DNA from: Heterodera schachtii
Lineage: Eukaryota > Nematoda > Chromadorea > Rhabditida > Heteroderidae
Reading direction: 5' to 3'
NCBI GenBank assembly: GCA_023374025.1
Contig: SIJG01000034.1
Span: 260,954-324,953 of the forward strand
DNA length: 64,000 nucleotides
Every line of letters begins with the position of its first letter. Position 1 is the stretch's first letter. This document shows positions 10,127-20,900 of the stretch, in pieces. A program made the translations under genes and the position numbers. The notes beneath the pieces were generated by a model. The model saw only the letters and a program-made list of their open reading frames with translations. It was not told where the DNA came from and did not search any database.

Positions 10127-11565
10127 ATTATTAACGCTTTTTAGGTAGGAAAACACGTAAAAATTAATCAAAATACTTATTTTTGCTTATATGTATTTCA
10201 ATTGTTTTAAAGTTTTTTTGGATAAGAACAATTTTTAAACCAAAAAATTTATAAAGAAAAATAAATAAATTCTGGGGATCAATTTTTGTGAAAAAATTTT
10301 TCATTTCTTAGGGGTGTATTTTTCATTTTGATTGCATTTTTGTTAAGAATTTTTCCGAAAACTCTGAAAAAGGCGCCAAAAATGACGAAATAGGCACAAA
10401 AATAGGCATTAAGCACAAAAAGTCGAAAATAGGCAAAGTTAGGCATTATAAATGTCATCGTAGACACTCCAAACCAAGCGGAAAATGCTTTTTTCGTGCT
10501 TATCTATGGGTATTAAGTAGAGATCGAGCCGGGCCGGGCCCGGTACCGGGTTTTTCCGGGCCCGGCAACCCGGCCCGGCGATTTTTGGAAAAAGCCGGGT
10601 TGAACGGGTTTTGAGAGGCCGGGCCCGGAACCCGGTCGTTTTTGAAAATGCAACCCGGCCCGGAACCCGGCATTTTTGACCGGGTTTTACCGGGTTATGA
10701 TTTAAACACAATTTGTTCTTTTTCCTTCGAAAATCTCTTTGGCATATCTTATTTTGGAAATTGGCCTATTTAAAAAAGGTCAAAATTTTGTGTACGTAAG
10801 AAATAATATTCAAAAAAATTTTCATTATCTAAGTTTTTGACATTTCTTTAAAAAGTAAGAAAAATAATAAACCAGACCTTAAAAATCCTTAATTTTCTTG
10901 AAAAATTTGCTAAAAAGGCAAAATCCGATTCTAACCCTCAATCCCGACATTTTTGGCCATTTTTCGGGGTTATTCCCGACGCCGGGCGCATCCACGGCAA
11001 AATCCAATTCCAACCCTCAACCCCGACATTTTTGGCCATTTTTCGGACGTTATTCCAGAGACCAGACGCTTCCAACCTGGGTAAACCTTGACTCAAACTC
11101 GGAGTCGATGTTAACATTCACTCCATAAGAATGCATTTTAGTGAGGAAAATGCCAAAAAATATTGTTCGGCGGCCTTTATTTGGCCAAAGAAAGCCATTA
11201 GTTTAAAGTAATTACATTATCCAAAACTACAGTATGTAATACTTTCAATTTTCCTTAATTAAACGACTTTACTTTTATATTTTTTACATAAAAATGGATG
11301 TGTTGAACGCATAAAATGCGATGAATCATTCACTTTCACTTTCCCATTTTCATTTTCGTTTTGTACGATTAAATCGGACAAATTATGCATAGCAAATGAT
11401 CACTTAATTATTTATTCCATTTTTATTATGTTAGCCATTGGGAAAAGCACAACTGATGAATCATCATAATTGGGAAATGCATTTTACGAACAAATCATTT
11501 TCACTTCCATTTTCATTTTCATTCCATCCCAATTCCCTATCATTTAATAAAAATATTTCCTGAAA
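10127..11565. other. Intergenic stretch upstream of P
   Basis: It holds a dispersed GGGCCCGG-phrase repeat (about 10512-10703), a twice-repeated CAACCCTCAACCCCGACATT-type segment (10920-11060), and the P promoter with GATGAATCATTCACTTTC (about 11320) and the GGGAAAAGCAC block (11440). No gene was seen. The same sequence stands at 16498-17936. Confidence 0.5.
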
Positions 11566-12681
11566 ATGTCCCCCAACAAAATCGCGCTTCTCCTTTTGTT
11601 GATTAGCTTCAACATTTCTGTGATCAACGGATTGAAAGGCCCATTTTCCGAGCTCAAAAAATTCTTTGAGACTGTGAGAAAAAAAAAATTTATGAGCTTA
11701 GCCAAGAAAAAACAAACCCAAGAAATTTTGGCATTGAATTAGGAAAATGAACAAATTAGCCAAATTTTAATCTGGCATATAAATAGAGAAAAATTGTGTT
11801 TAGAATGAAATTTTTCTTACGATTTGTTCATGCCTTACAACAAATTAGCGCAAAATTTTCAAAAATACTTGTTTAGTTAATTTTTTTAAATCGTTGACGC
11901 AAAATAATTTTATTGAAAAAATCTTTTCAATTTTAACTAAAAGTTATTGAAATGAAAAAAATTTGCATAAAGTTTCTTTCCTCACACTTTCTCCATAAAT
12001 TCTATGATTGGCTAAGATCTCACTGATCAGAAATGAGTTTTCCTGATCAAAATCTCTCTCTCTCTCTGTAGGCGGTCTCTTTGGTGGCCGAGAAGGTCAA
12101 AGAAGCGGTTGAATTGGTGAAATGCACCTTTTCGGTAAGAACAGAATTTTAGGGCATTTGGCAATTTAAACAAATAAATATTTCTTGAAACTTTTTTTAT
12201 TTTAGAAGGAGGCCTGCTGCAAGGGTATGTTAATTAGTTTTTAATGAATTAAATAGTAAGGAAATTGGATTTTGATGGTTGTGGATGACCAAAAAAAATT
12301 TTTTATTTTTCGAGTTTTTGAATCCAGTGTTTTCGGGAGTCGCAAAAAACGGAGCGTGATTCCGGAATACGGTTGAGCCAATACAGACTCGGGTAGTAAA
12401 ATTTAATTAATCAAAATTTATAGAAACGTCGCGCCCATGCCTTGACCAGAAAAAGGCGTAAGTTGGGGTACTAAAGCCAAAATAAGTTCGATTGTTTAAT
12501 GATTGAAAAAAAACTGAAAATTTTTTAATTATTTCACATTAAATAATTTAGCTGTTACCGAAAATGCGGCAACAAGAAGCAACAGTGTGATGATGAGTGC
12601 ACCAAATGCACAGTAATATTTAAGGGACATCAAATTGTAAAAATTACAGTTTTTTTTTTAAATATTTTTAAATCTCTTTAG
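11566..12681 (+). CDS. P: 3'-truncated copy of the PLA2-like gene Q
   Basis: Exons 11566-11673, 12072-12134, 12206-12224, 12424-12457 and 12552-12612 match exons 1-5 of Q almost base for base, including the signal peptide (KIALLLLLISFNISVING) and one PLA2-like core (PCLDQKKACYRKCGNKK). In the core, Lys replaces the catalytic His and Asp. The copy ends with the duplication unit at 13067, so exons 6-13 are missing. If intron 5 is retained, the frame runs on to a TAG at 12679-12681, giving about 117 residues. It has its own promoter copy, so a short secreted single-domain product is possible. It may equally be a non-functional partial copy. Confidence 0.65.
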
Positions 12682-13786
12682 CTTGAAAAAATTCTCATTC
12701 CCATTATCAAAAAATGTTATGTTAAAACTTATAAAAAATATTAACCTAATTGATGACTAAATTTATTTTTAAATTAATACCTAGGGTAATAAATTATATG
12801 GATTAACAATATTTTTTCTGTGCATATGCTATGAAAAAAGGGGCTCAAAAAGCGAAAAATACACCCCTAAAGATCGACTTTTTTGGAAATTTTAAAGCAT
12901 TTTTCCCAAAATTTCGGAAATTTTTTTTTTTGGGTAAAATTTCGCTGACAACATAATGAGATTATTACAAAATATTTAAGATGTATTGGATTGCAATTGT
13001 GAAGCTAGAATTTAATAAAAATTGGCATTTTTAATGTTAATCTATTTTTTTGACAGTTTTTAGTGTACTCGATCTTTTGGTCTCAGTCTCGGGTGTCGGT
13101 TACTCGGTCCTTCGGAGACTTCCGACATTTTTTACACCACCTAATGATTGGCTTTTGGTAAATTTTAAAATTATAATTTTGGTACTTTTTTGTTTTTCTT
13201 TTCCTTTTCCCACATTCCTGGTCCGGTGGGTTGTGATGTTGGTTTTATTCCTTATTTTTGCGTTGAATCACTTCCCATCCAAGTAATTTTTTTTTTAAAT
13301 TTTTTAAACTTTCCGTTTTCTATGGAAATTCAAAAAAATCCCTTACTTATATCCTAAGTGAGGACGGAAGCTCCGCCCCTTTTTTGCTCGAGGGTTAAAC
13401 TTGGCGCCGTGGCGTTTCTGTCTTTAATAAATGAGAAGCTAAAACCTAAAAAGAACGTTCGAAAGCGGAAAAAGAGGAAAAGTAAAAGTGATGTACTTTT
13501 CTTTTGGGGTTTTAAAAAAAGGTATGGCCAACATGTCGTGAAAACTTGGTACCTTGCGTTAACTATTGGCCATAACTTTGCTCAAACGACCAAATTTTTG
13601 TGAATTTAGTAAGGCTTGTAAGGAACAACCTTAGGGCTGGTACCAAGACTATTTAATTTTGTTGACTTTGACACAACTTATTGGAAGTTTTTTGTTGAAA
13701 ATTTCCATTTGATGGTTTTTTTAGATATACGCCCTTTTTGAGTGGTTTTTTTTCTTCAATTTTGTTTTCCTTTTTGTTTTGTAAGA

Positions 13787-14270
13787 GGAGAGCAAGCGAG
13801 GAGAGCAGAAGAAGAGAGGAAAAGGGGAAAAAGAGACAGAGTGAGGAGAGAAGAGAAACGAAGAAAGAAAGCGTGAGGTAAGAAGAAAGGAAAGGAGAGA
13901 GAAAATGAGAGAGAGGAAGGAAGGAAGAAGAAAGAGTATGAATTTAGGAGAGAGCAAAGGATAGAGATAGAGCGATGAGAGACAAGAGAGGAAGCGAGAG
14001 AAGGAAGAGAGATAGTGAGGCGAGGAGAGAAGATAGAAAAATAGGCAAGAGAGAGAGAGTGAGAGAACTGGAGAGTGCAGAGAGAGAGAGAGAGTGAGGC
14101 GAGAATAGAAGAGGGGAAAGGAGAGTGATGATAAATAATAAATAGTATGAGAAGAAAATATAAAATTGTAAAAGTGGTCAACTACATACTACTTCTCAAA
14201 ACTATAAAGTCCGGTGCAAATGTATCCCTAATTAGGGGAGAGAGAGATGGGAAAAAGAGAGAGGAGAGAA

Positions 14271-14311
<41 letters not shown>

Positions 14312-14610
14312 AGAGAGAGACGGAGTGAAAGAAAAAGAGAAATAGAAAGTAAGCGAAGAGTAAAGGAGAGTGAGTGAGGGAAAGAGAAAAAGCGTGAGGG
14401 GGAAAGAGATGGGAGAGAGAAAGGGGGGAGAGAGAAGGGGAAAGGGAGGGAGAGAGAGAAGAGAGAGAGAGAGAGCGAGAAAGGAGATAGAGAGAAGGGA
14501 GAGAGAGAGAGAAGGGAGAGAGAGAAGAGAGGAGAGAAAGCGGGAGAGAAAGAGGAGTGAAGGATAGAGAAGAGAGAAGGAGAAAAAGGAGGGAGAGAGA
14601 GAGAGAGAAT

Positions 14611-14642
<32 letters not shown>

Positions 14643-16465
14643 AGGGAGAGAGAGGAGGGAGAGAGAAAGAGGGAGTGAAAGAAAAGGAGAAAATAGAAAG
14701 TGAACGAATCGAGAGTAAAGGAGAGTGAGTGAGGGAGAGAGAGAGAAGAGAGAGAGAAAGAGAAAGGAGATAGAGAGATGAGAGAGAAGGAGAGAGAGAA
14801 GGAGATAGAGAGAGAGAGAGAAGGGAGGGAGAGAGAAGAGAAAGAGAGGCGGGAGAGAAAGAGGAACAAAGAAAAATAGAAAATAGAAAGTGGCGAGAGA
14901 GTAAAGAGAGTGAATGAGGGAAGAAAAAGAATGAGGGGGGAGAGAGAGGGGAGAGAAAGGGGGGGAGAGAAGAGAGAGGGGAGAGAAGGAGAGGAGAGAG
15001 AGGAGAGAAGAGAGGAGGAGAGAGGGGGAGAGAGAGAAGATAGGAGAGAAAGAGAAGAGAAGGGAGAGAGGAGGGGGAGGAGGAGAGAGGAGAAAGGGGA
15101 GGAAAGAGGGGTGAAGGATAGAGAAGAGGAGAAGGGGGAGAAGAGAGAGAGAGGAGAAGAGAGAGAGAGAGAGGAGAGAGAGGAGATAGAGGAGGGAGAA
15201 AGAGAGAGACGGGAGAGAAGGAGGGAGGAGAAGGGAGAAGAAGGGGGAGAGAGATAAGAGGGAGTGAAGGAAAGAGGGAATAGAAGAGGAACGAATGGAG
15301 AGTAGGGGAGAGAGATGAGGAGAGAGAGAGAAGAGAAAGAGAAAGAGAGAGAGACGAGAGAGGGAGATAGAGCAGGGGAGATAGAGGAGAGAGAGAGAAG
15401 GGCGAGAGAGAGAAGATGAAAGAGAGGCGGGACAGAGAAAGAGAACTGGAAAAGAAAAAAGAAAATATGAAAGTGAGCGATGCGAGAGAGGTAAAGAGAG
15501 TGAGTGAGGGACTAGAGAAAAGACTGAGGGGGGAGAGAGAGGGAGAGAGAAAGGGGGGAGAGAGACAGAAGGAAGGGAGAAAAGAGGAGGGGGAGCGGGG
15601 GGGGGGGGGGGGGGGGGGGAGAGAGATGGAGAGAGAGGAAGGAGAGGAGAGAGAGAAGAGAGAGAGATGAGATTGAGGAGCGAGATAGATATAGAGAGAG
15701 AAGGGAGAGAGAGAGTCGAAGGAGAGAGAAGAGAGAGAGAAAGCGGGAGGAAAGAGGGAGTGAAGGATATAGAGAAGAGAGAAGGGAGAAAAGGAGGGAG
15801 AGAGAGAGAGAGAAGGGAGAGAGAGGAGGGAGAGAGAAAGAGGGATGTGAAAGAAAAAGAGAAAATAGAAAGTGAACGAAGCGAGAGAGTAAAGGAGAGT
15901 GAATGAGGGAAAGAGGAAAAAGAGAGAGAGAAGGGAGATAGAGAGAAGAGATAGAGAGAGAGAGAGAGAAGGGAGAGAGCGAAGGGAGAGAGAGGAGGGA
16001 GAGAGAAAGAGGGAGTGAAAGAAAAAGAGAAAATAGGAAGTGAACGAAGCGAGAGAGTAAAGGAGAGTGGGTGAGGGAGAGAGAGAGAGAAGAGTGAGAG
16101 AGAGAGAGAAAGGAGAGATAGAGAGGAGAGAGAGAAGGGAGATAGAGAGAGAGAGAAGGGAGAGAAAGAGGGGCTGAAAGAAAAATAGAAAATAGAAAGT
16201 GAGCGAGAGAGTAAAGAGAGTGAGTGAGGGAAAGAGAAAAAGAGTGAGGAGGGGGGCGGGAGAGAGATGGGAGAGAGAAAGGAGATAGAGAGAAGAGAGA
16301 GAAGGGAGATAGAGAGAGAGAGAAGGGAGAGAGAGGGCGGGAGAGAAAGAGGGACTGAAAGAAAAATAGAAAATAGAAAGTGAACGAAGCGAGAGAGTAA
16401 AGGAGAGTGAGTGAGGGAAAGAGAAAAAGAGAGATGGGGAGAGAAAGTGGGAGAGGAATGAGAAA
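13787..16465 (+). repeat. GA-rich purine tract, second copy
   Basis: Same character as 7428-10095, with a break at about 14130-14236. It contains a run of about 25 G near 15597-15619 that the first copy lacks, and many small indels against it. Long open frames on either strand here are low-complexity artefacts. Confidence 0.85.
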
Positions 16466-16471
16466 AGAGCG

Positions 16472-16497
16472 GTTGGCGCCGCGAAGCGGCGCCCAAC
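16472..16497. repeat. GC-rich hairpin, second copy
   Basis: Identical to the hairpin at 10101-10126, at the edge of the second GA tract. Confidence 0.5.
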
Positions 16498-17936
16498 ATT
16501 ATTAACGCTTTTTAGGTAGGAAAACACGTAAAAATTAATCAAAATACTTATTTTTGCTTATATGTATTTCAATTGTTTTAAAGTTTTTTGGATAAGAACA
16601 ATTTTTAAACCAAAAAATTTATAAAGAAAAAATAAATAAATTCTGGGGATCAATTTTTGTGAAAAATTTTTCATTTCTTAGGGGTGTATTTTTCATTTTG
16701 ATTGCATTTTTGTTAAGAATTTTTCCGAAAACTCTGAAAAAGGCGCCAAAAATGACGAAATAGGCACAAAAATAGGCATTAAGCACAAAAAGTCGAAAAT
16801 AGGCAAAGTTAGGCATTATAAATGTCATCGTAGACACTCCAAACCAAGCGGAAAATGCTTTTTTCGTGCTTATCTATGGGTATTAAGTAGAGATCGAGCC
16901 GGGCCGGGCCCGGTACCGGGTTTTTCCGGGCCCGGCAACCCGGCCCGGCGATTTTTGGAAAAAGCCGGGTTGAACGGGTTTTGAGAGGCCGGGCCCGGAA
17001 CCCGGTCGTTTTTGAAAATGCAACCCGGCCCGGAACCCGGCATTTTTGACCGGGTTTTACCGGGTTATGATTTAAACACAATTTGTTCTTTTTCCTTCGA
17101 AAATCTCTTTGGCATATCTTATTTTGGAAATTGGCCTATTTAAAAAAGGTCAAAATTTTGTGTACGTAAGAAATAATATTCAAAAAAAATTTTCATTATC
17201 TAAGTTTTTGACATTTCTTTAAAAGTAAGAAAAATAATAAACCAGACCTTAAAAATCCTTAATTTTCTTGAAAAATTTGCTAAAAAGGCAAAATCCGATT
17301 CTAACCCTCAATCCCGACATTTTTGGCCATTTTTCGGGGTTATTCCCGACGCCGGGCGCATCCACGGCAAAATCCAATTCCAACCCTCAACCCCGACATT
17401 TTTGGCCATTTTTCGGACGTTATTCCAGAGACCAGACGCTTCCAACCTGGGTAAACCTTGACTCAAACTCGGAGTCGATGTTAACATTCACTCCATAAGA
17501 ATGCATTTTAGTGAGGAAAATGCCAAAAAATATTGTTCGGCGGCCTTTATTTGGCCAAAGAAAGCCATTAGTTTAAAGTAATTACATTATCCAAAACTAC
17601 AGTATGTAATACTTTCAATTTTCCTTAATTAAACGACTTTACTTTTATATTTTTTACATAAAAATGGATGTGTTGAACGCATAAAATGCGATGAATCATT
17701 CACTTTCACTTTCCCATTTTCATTTTCGTTTTGTACGATTAAATCGGACAAATTATGCATAGCAAATGATCACTTAATTATTTATTCCATTTTTATTATG
17801 TTAGCCATTGGGAAAAGCACAATTGATGAATCATCATAATTGGGAAATGCATTTTACGAACAAATCATTTTCACTTCCATTTTCATTTTCATTCCATCCC
17901 AATTCCCCAATCATTTAATAAAAATATTTCCTGAAA
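16498..17936. other. Intergenic stretch upstream of Q
   Basis: Second copy of 10127-11565. It holds the GGGCCCGG-phrase repeat (about 16882-17073), GATGAATCATTCACTTTC (about 17690) and the GGGAAAAGCAC / TGATGAATCA block (17810-17833) 100-130 bp upstream of the Q start. No gene was seen. Confidence 0.5.
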
Positions 17937-20900
17937 ATGTCCCCCAACAAAATCGCGCTTCTCCTTTTGTTGATTAGCTTCAACATTTCTGTGATCAACG
18001 GATTGAAAGGCCCATTTTCCGAGCTCAAAAAATTCTTTGAGACTGTGAGAAAAAAAAAATTTATGAGCTTAGCCAAGAAAAAACAAACCCAAGAAATTTT
18101 GGCATTGAATTAGGAAAATGAACAAATTAGCCAAATTTTAATCTGGCATATAAATAGAGAAAAATTGTGTTTAGAATGAAATTTTTCTTACGATTTGTTC
18201 ATGCCTTACAACAAATTAGCGCAAAATTTTCAAAAATACTTGTTTAGTTAATTTTTTTAAATCGTTGACGCAAAATAATTTTATTGAAAAAATCTTTTCA
18301 ATTTTAACTAAAAGTTATTGAAATGAAAAAAATTTGCATAAAGTTTCTTTCCTCACACTTTCTCCATAAATTCTATGATTGGCTAAGATCTCACTGATCA
18401 GAAATGAGTTTTCCTGATCAAAATCTCTCTCTCTCTCTGTAGGCGGTCTCTTTGGTGGCCGAGAAGGTCAAAGAAGCGGTTGAATTGGTGAAATGCACCT
18501 TTTCGGTAAGAACAGAATTTTAGGGCATTTGGCAATTTAAACAAATAAATATTTCTTGAAACTTTTTTTATTTAGAAGGAGGCCTGCTGCAAGGGTATGT
18601 TAATTAGTTTTTAATGAATTAAATAGTAAGGAAATTGGATTTTGATGGTTGTGGATGACCAAAAAAAATTTTTTATTTTTTCGAGTTTTTGAAATCCAGT
18701 GTTTTCGGGAGTCGCAAAAAACGGAGCGTGATTCCGGAATACGGTTGAGCCAATACAGACTCGGGTAGTAAAATTTAATTAATCAAAATTTATAGAAACG
18801 TCGCGCCCATGCCTTGACCAGAAAAAGGCGTAAGTTGGGGTACTAAAGCCAAAATAAGTTCGATTGTTTAATGATTGAAAAAAAAACTGAAAATTTTTTA
18901 ATTATTTCACATTAAATAATTTAGCTGTTACCGAAAATGCGGCAACAAGAAGCAACAGTGTGATGATGAGTGCACCAAATGCACAGTAATATTTAAGGGA
19001 CATCAAATTGTAAAAATTACAGTTTTTTTTTTAAATATTTTTAAATCTCTTTAGCTTGAAAAAATTCTCATTCCCATTATCAAAAAATGTTATGTTAAAA
19101 CTTATAAAAAATATTAACCTAATTGATGACTAAATTTATTTTTTAAATTAATACCTAGGGTAATAAATTATATGGATTAACAATATTTTTTCTGTGCATA
19201 TGCTATGAAAAAAGGGGCTCAAAAAAGCGAAAAATACACCCCTAAAGATCGACTTTTTTGGAAATTTTTAAAGCATTTTTCCCAAAATTTCGGAAATTTT
19301 TTTTTTTGGGTAAAATTTCGCTGACAACATAATGAGATTATTACAAAATATTTAAGATGTATTGGATTGCAATTGTGAAGCTAGAATTTAATAAAAATTG
19401 GCATTTTTAATGTTAATCTATTTTTTGACAGTTTTTAGTGTATTTTTTATGTCTTTTTAAGCAAATATTGAATATATATGTTTTTGGGTATTTTTTTGGG
19501 TTTAAAAAATATTTTTTTGGCAGTTTTTAGTCCATAGTTTATGTCCATATTTGGCGTTTTTTTGTCCATATAATTTATAATAACCCTATTAAAGTTTTAT
19601 AAAATGAAAATATTTTATAGGATGGTCTGCCTTCCAAATGTAAGGACGAATTCGCCGACGTGTGTTTCCCGAGTGGGCATGAGAAGGAATTCAAAGATAC
19701 ACAGAAGGTAGTAAATTATTAATTAAAAAAACAAAGCAATAATAACATTTATAGAACGAATCGATTTCTACAAATATTTCGAGCCTTAATTATTATAAAT
19801 TTTCACCAAATTTAGGAAGAGCACTGTCGTCCAGTGGAATGCCTTGGTTTGTAAATTATATTACACTAATTGAATTTGCTTATAAAAAGGGAAGCAATTT
19901 TTAAGTTCACGATTTCGAAAGCCTAAAATTACATTTTATCAACCAAATTAGAAAAAATCTTGCATCCATTTGGCCCATTTCGAATCCCGAACCCAAACTC
20001 GAACAAAAAGTCAAAAATTCAAAATTTTGAAAATTCACTTTTATGTTCGAACCTGTATAGAATGGCCATTTTTAGATATTGTTTGTGACCAGATTTAGCC
20101 CGTTTTAATCAATTTAGAAACAAAAGTGTGAATTTTGAAAACTTTGAATTTTCGACTTTTTGTTCGAGTTCAAGTACGGGATTCGATATTGGCCAATATG
20201 GATGTCAGAATCGTATTCTTCGACCCAGAAAACCCAATTTTTAAAGAAAACTTATCAAACTTTTCTTAAAATGAACATTTGTTGGTGAAAAAATTTTTAT
20301 ATGATTTAAAACTATAAGATTTGTCGCTATCTGTCAATCCATCTGGGAGTATACCATTTTTATTAGACTTTTTTACTAATTTTTTTTACTTACATCTTAT
20401 TTTTCGGATATTTAACATGTTCGCTATCTCTATTTTGAGAAAAATGTTTTTTTTTAAAAAAAAAACGATTTTCCGAATTTCAACTTATGTATCAGGGATG
20501 GCATTCCGAGGCCCAAAAATTTTCCGGAAGTGGTAAATCGGAAAATTTTCAATTTTTTTGGGGCTAATTAATTTTTGCCGCTGATCAAATAAATTAGTTC
20601 CAGACCTTGCTGGTCACAATATGAAATCAGATTTCAATTAGGGCATCGCTATGGCCGCAGAATCCCTGCGTATCTGGGATTCTGAACCAAGCTGGGGGAG
20701 ATCAGGTTCGAATCGCGATGGAGGAAAAGATATTTTGGATATTTTTAAACTTATTAGACTATTATTAAGCTCTCAAAAGGGTTTTTGAATTTTTCGAAAA
20801 TTCAAGCCATTTTTCAGAAATTTTTTTTCAATATTTTCGTGTTTTTTGTCCATATTTCGTCCATATTTAGCGGTTTTTTTCCATATTATAATCCATTTTT

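Larger units (their letters stand above)
6738..13067 (+). repeat. Tandem duplication, unit 1 (about 6.33 kb)
   Basis: This segment repeats at 13068-19443. Unit 2 starts at CTCGATCTTTTGGTCTCAG (13068), which is the sequence at 6738. The right edge of both units is GACAGTTTTTAGTGTA. Unit 1 carries a GA-rich tract (7428-10095), a GC-rich phrase repeat (about 10512-10703) and the five 5' exons of a PLA2-like gene (P). The part from 10.1 to 13.0 kb is almost identical to its copy. The first 700 bp of the two units differ by many small indels. Confidence 0.85.
13068..19443 (+). repeat. Tandem duplication, unit 2 (about 6.38 kb)
   Basis: This is the second copy of 6738-13067. It contains the GA tract (13787-16465), the hairpin at 16472, the GC phrase repeat (about 16882-17073) and exons 1-5 of gene Q. 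Beyond 19443 the Q gene continues, so this unit is in the original gene context and unit 1 is the derived partial copy. No gene is present in 13068-13786. Confidence 0.85.

Noticed and set aside
7828..10171. Very long open frames (about 760 codons) on the - strand of the GA tract
   Set aside because: They are made only of Ser, Leu, Phe, Pro and a few others from (CT)n sequence, are open in more than one frame, and shift frame between the two tract copies. They are composition artefacts.
10439..10711. 90-codon open frame with Pro/Arg/Gly-rich sequence
   Set aside because: It is the translation of the GGGCCCGG-phrase repeat, which is noncoding and dispersed.
14182..16542. Long open frames in the second GA tract on both strands
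   Set aside because: Same reason as for the first tract. The Arg/Glu-rich frames on the + strand are the complement of the same simple repeat.
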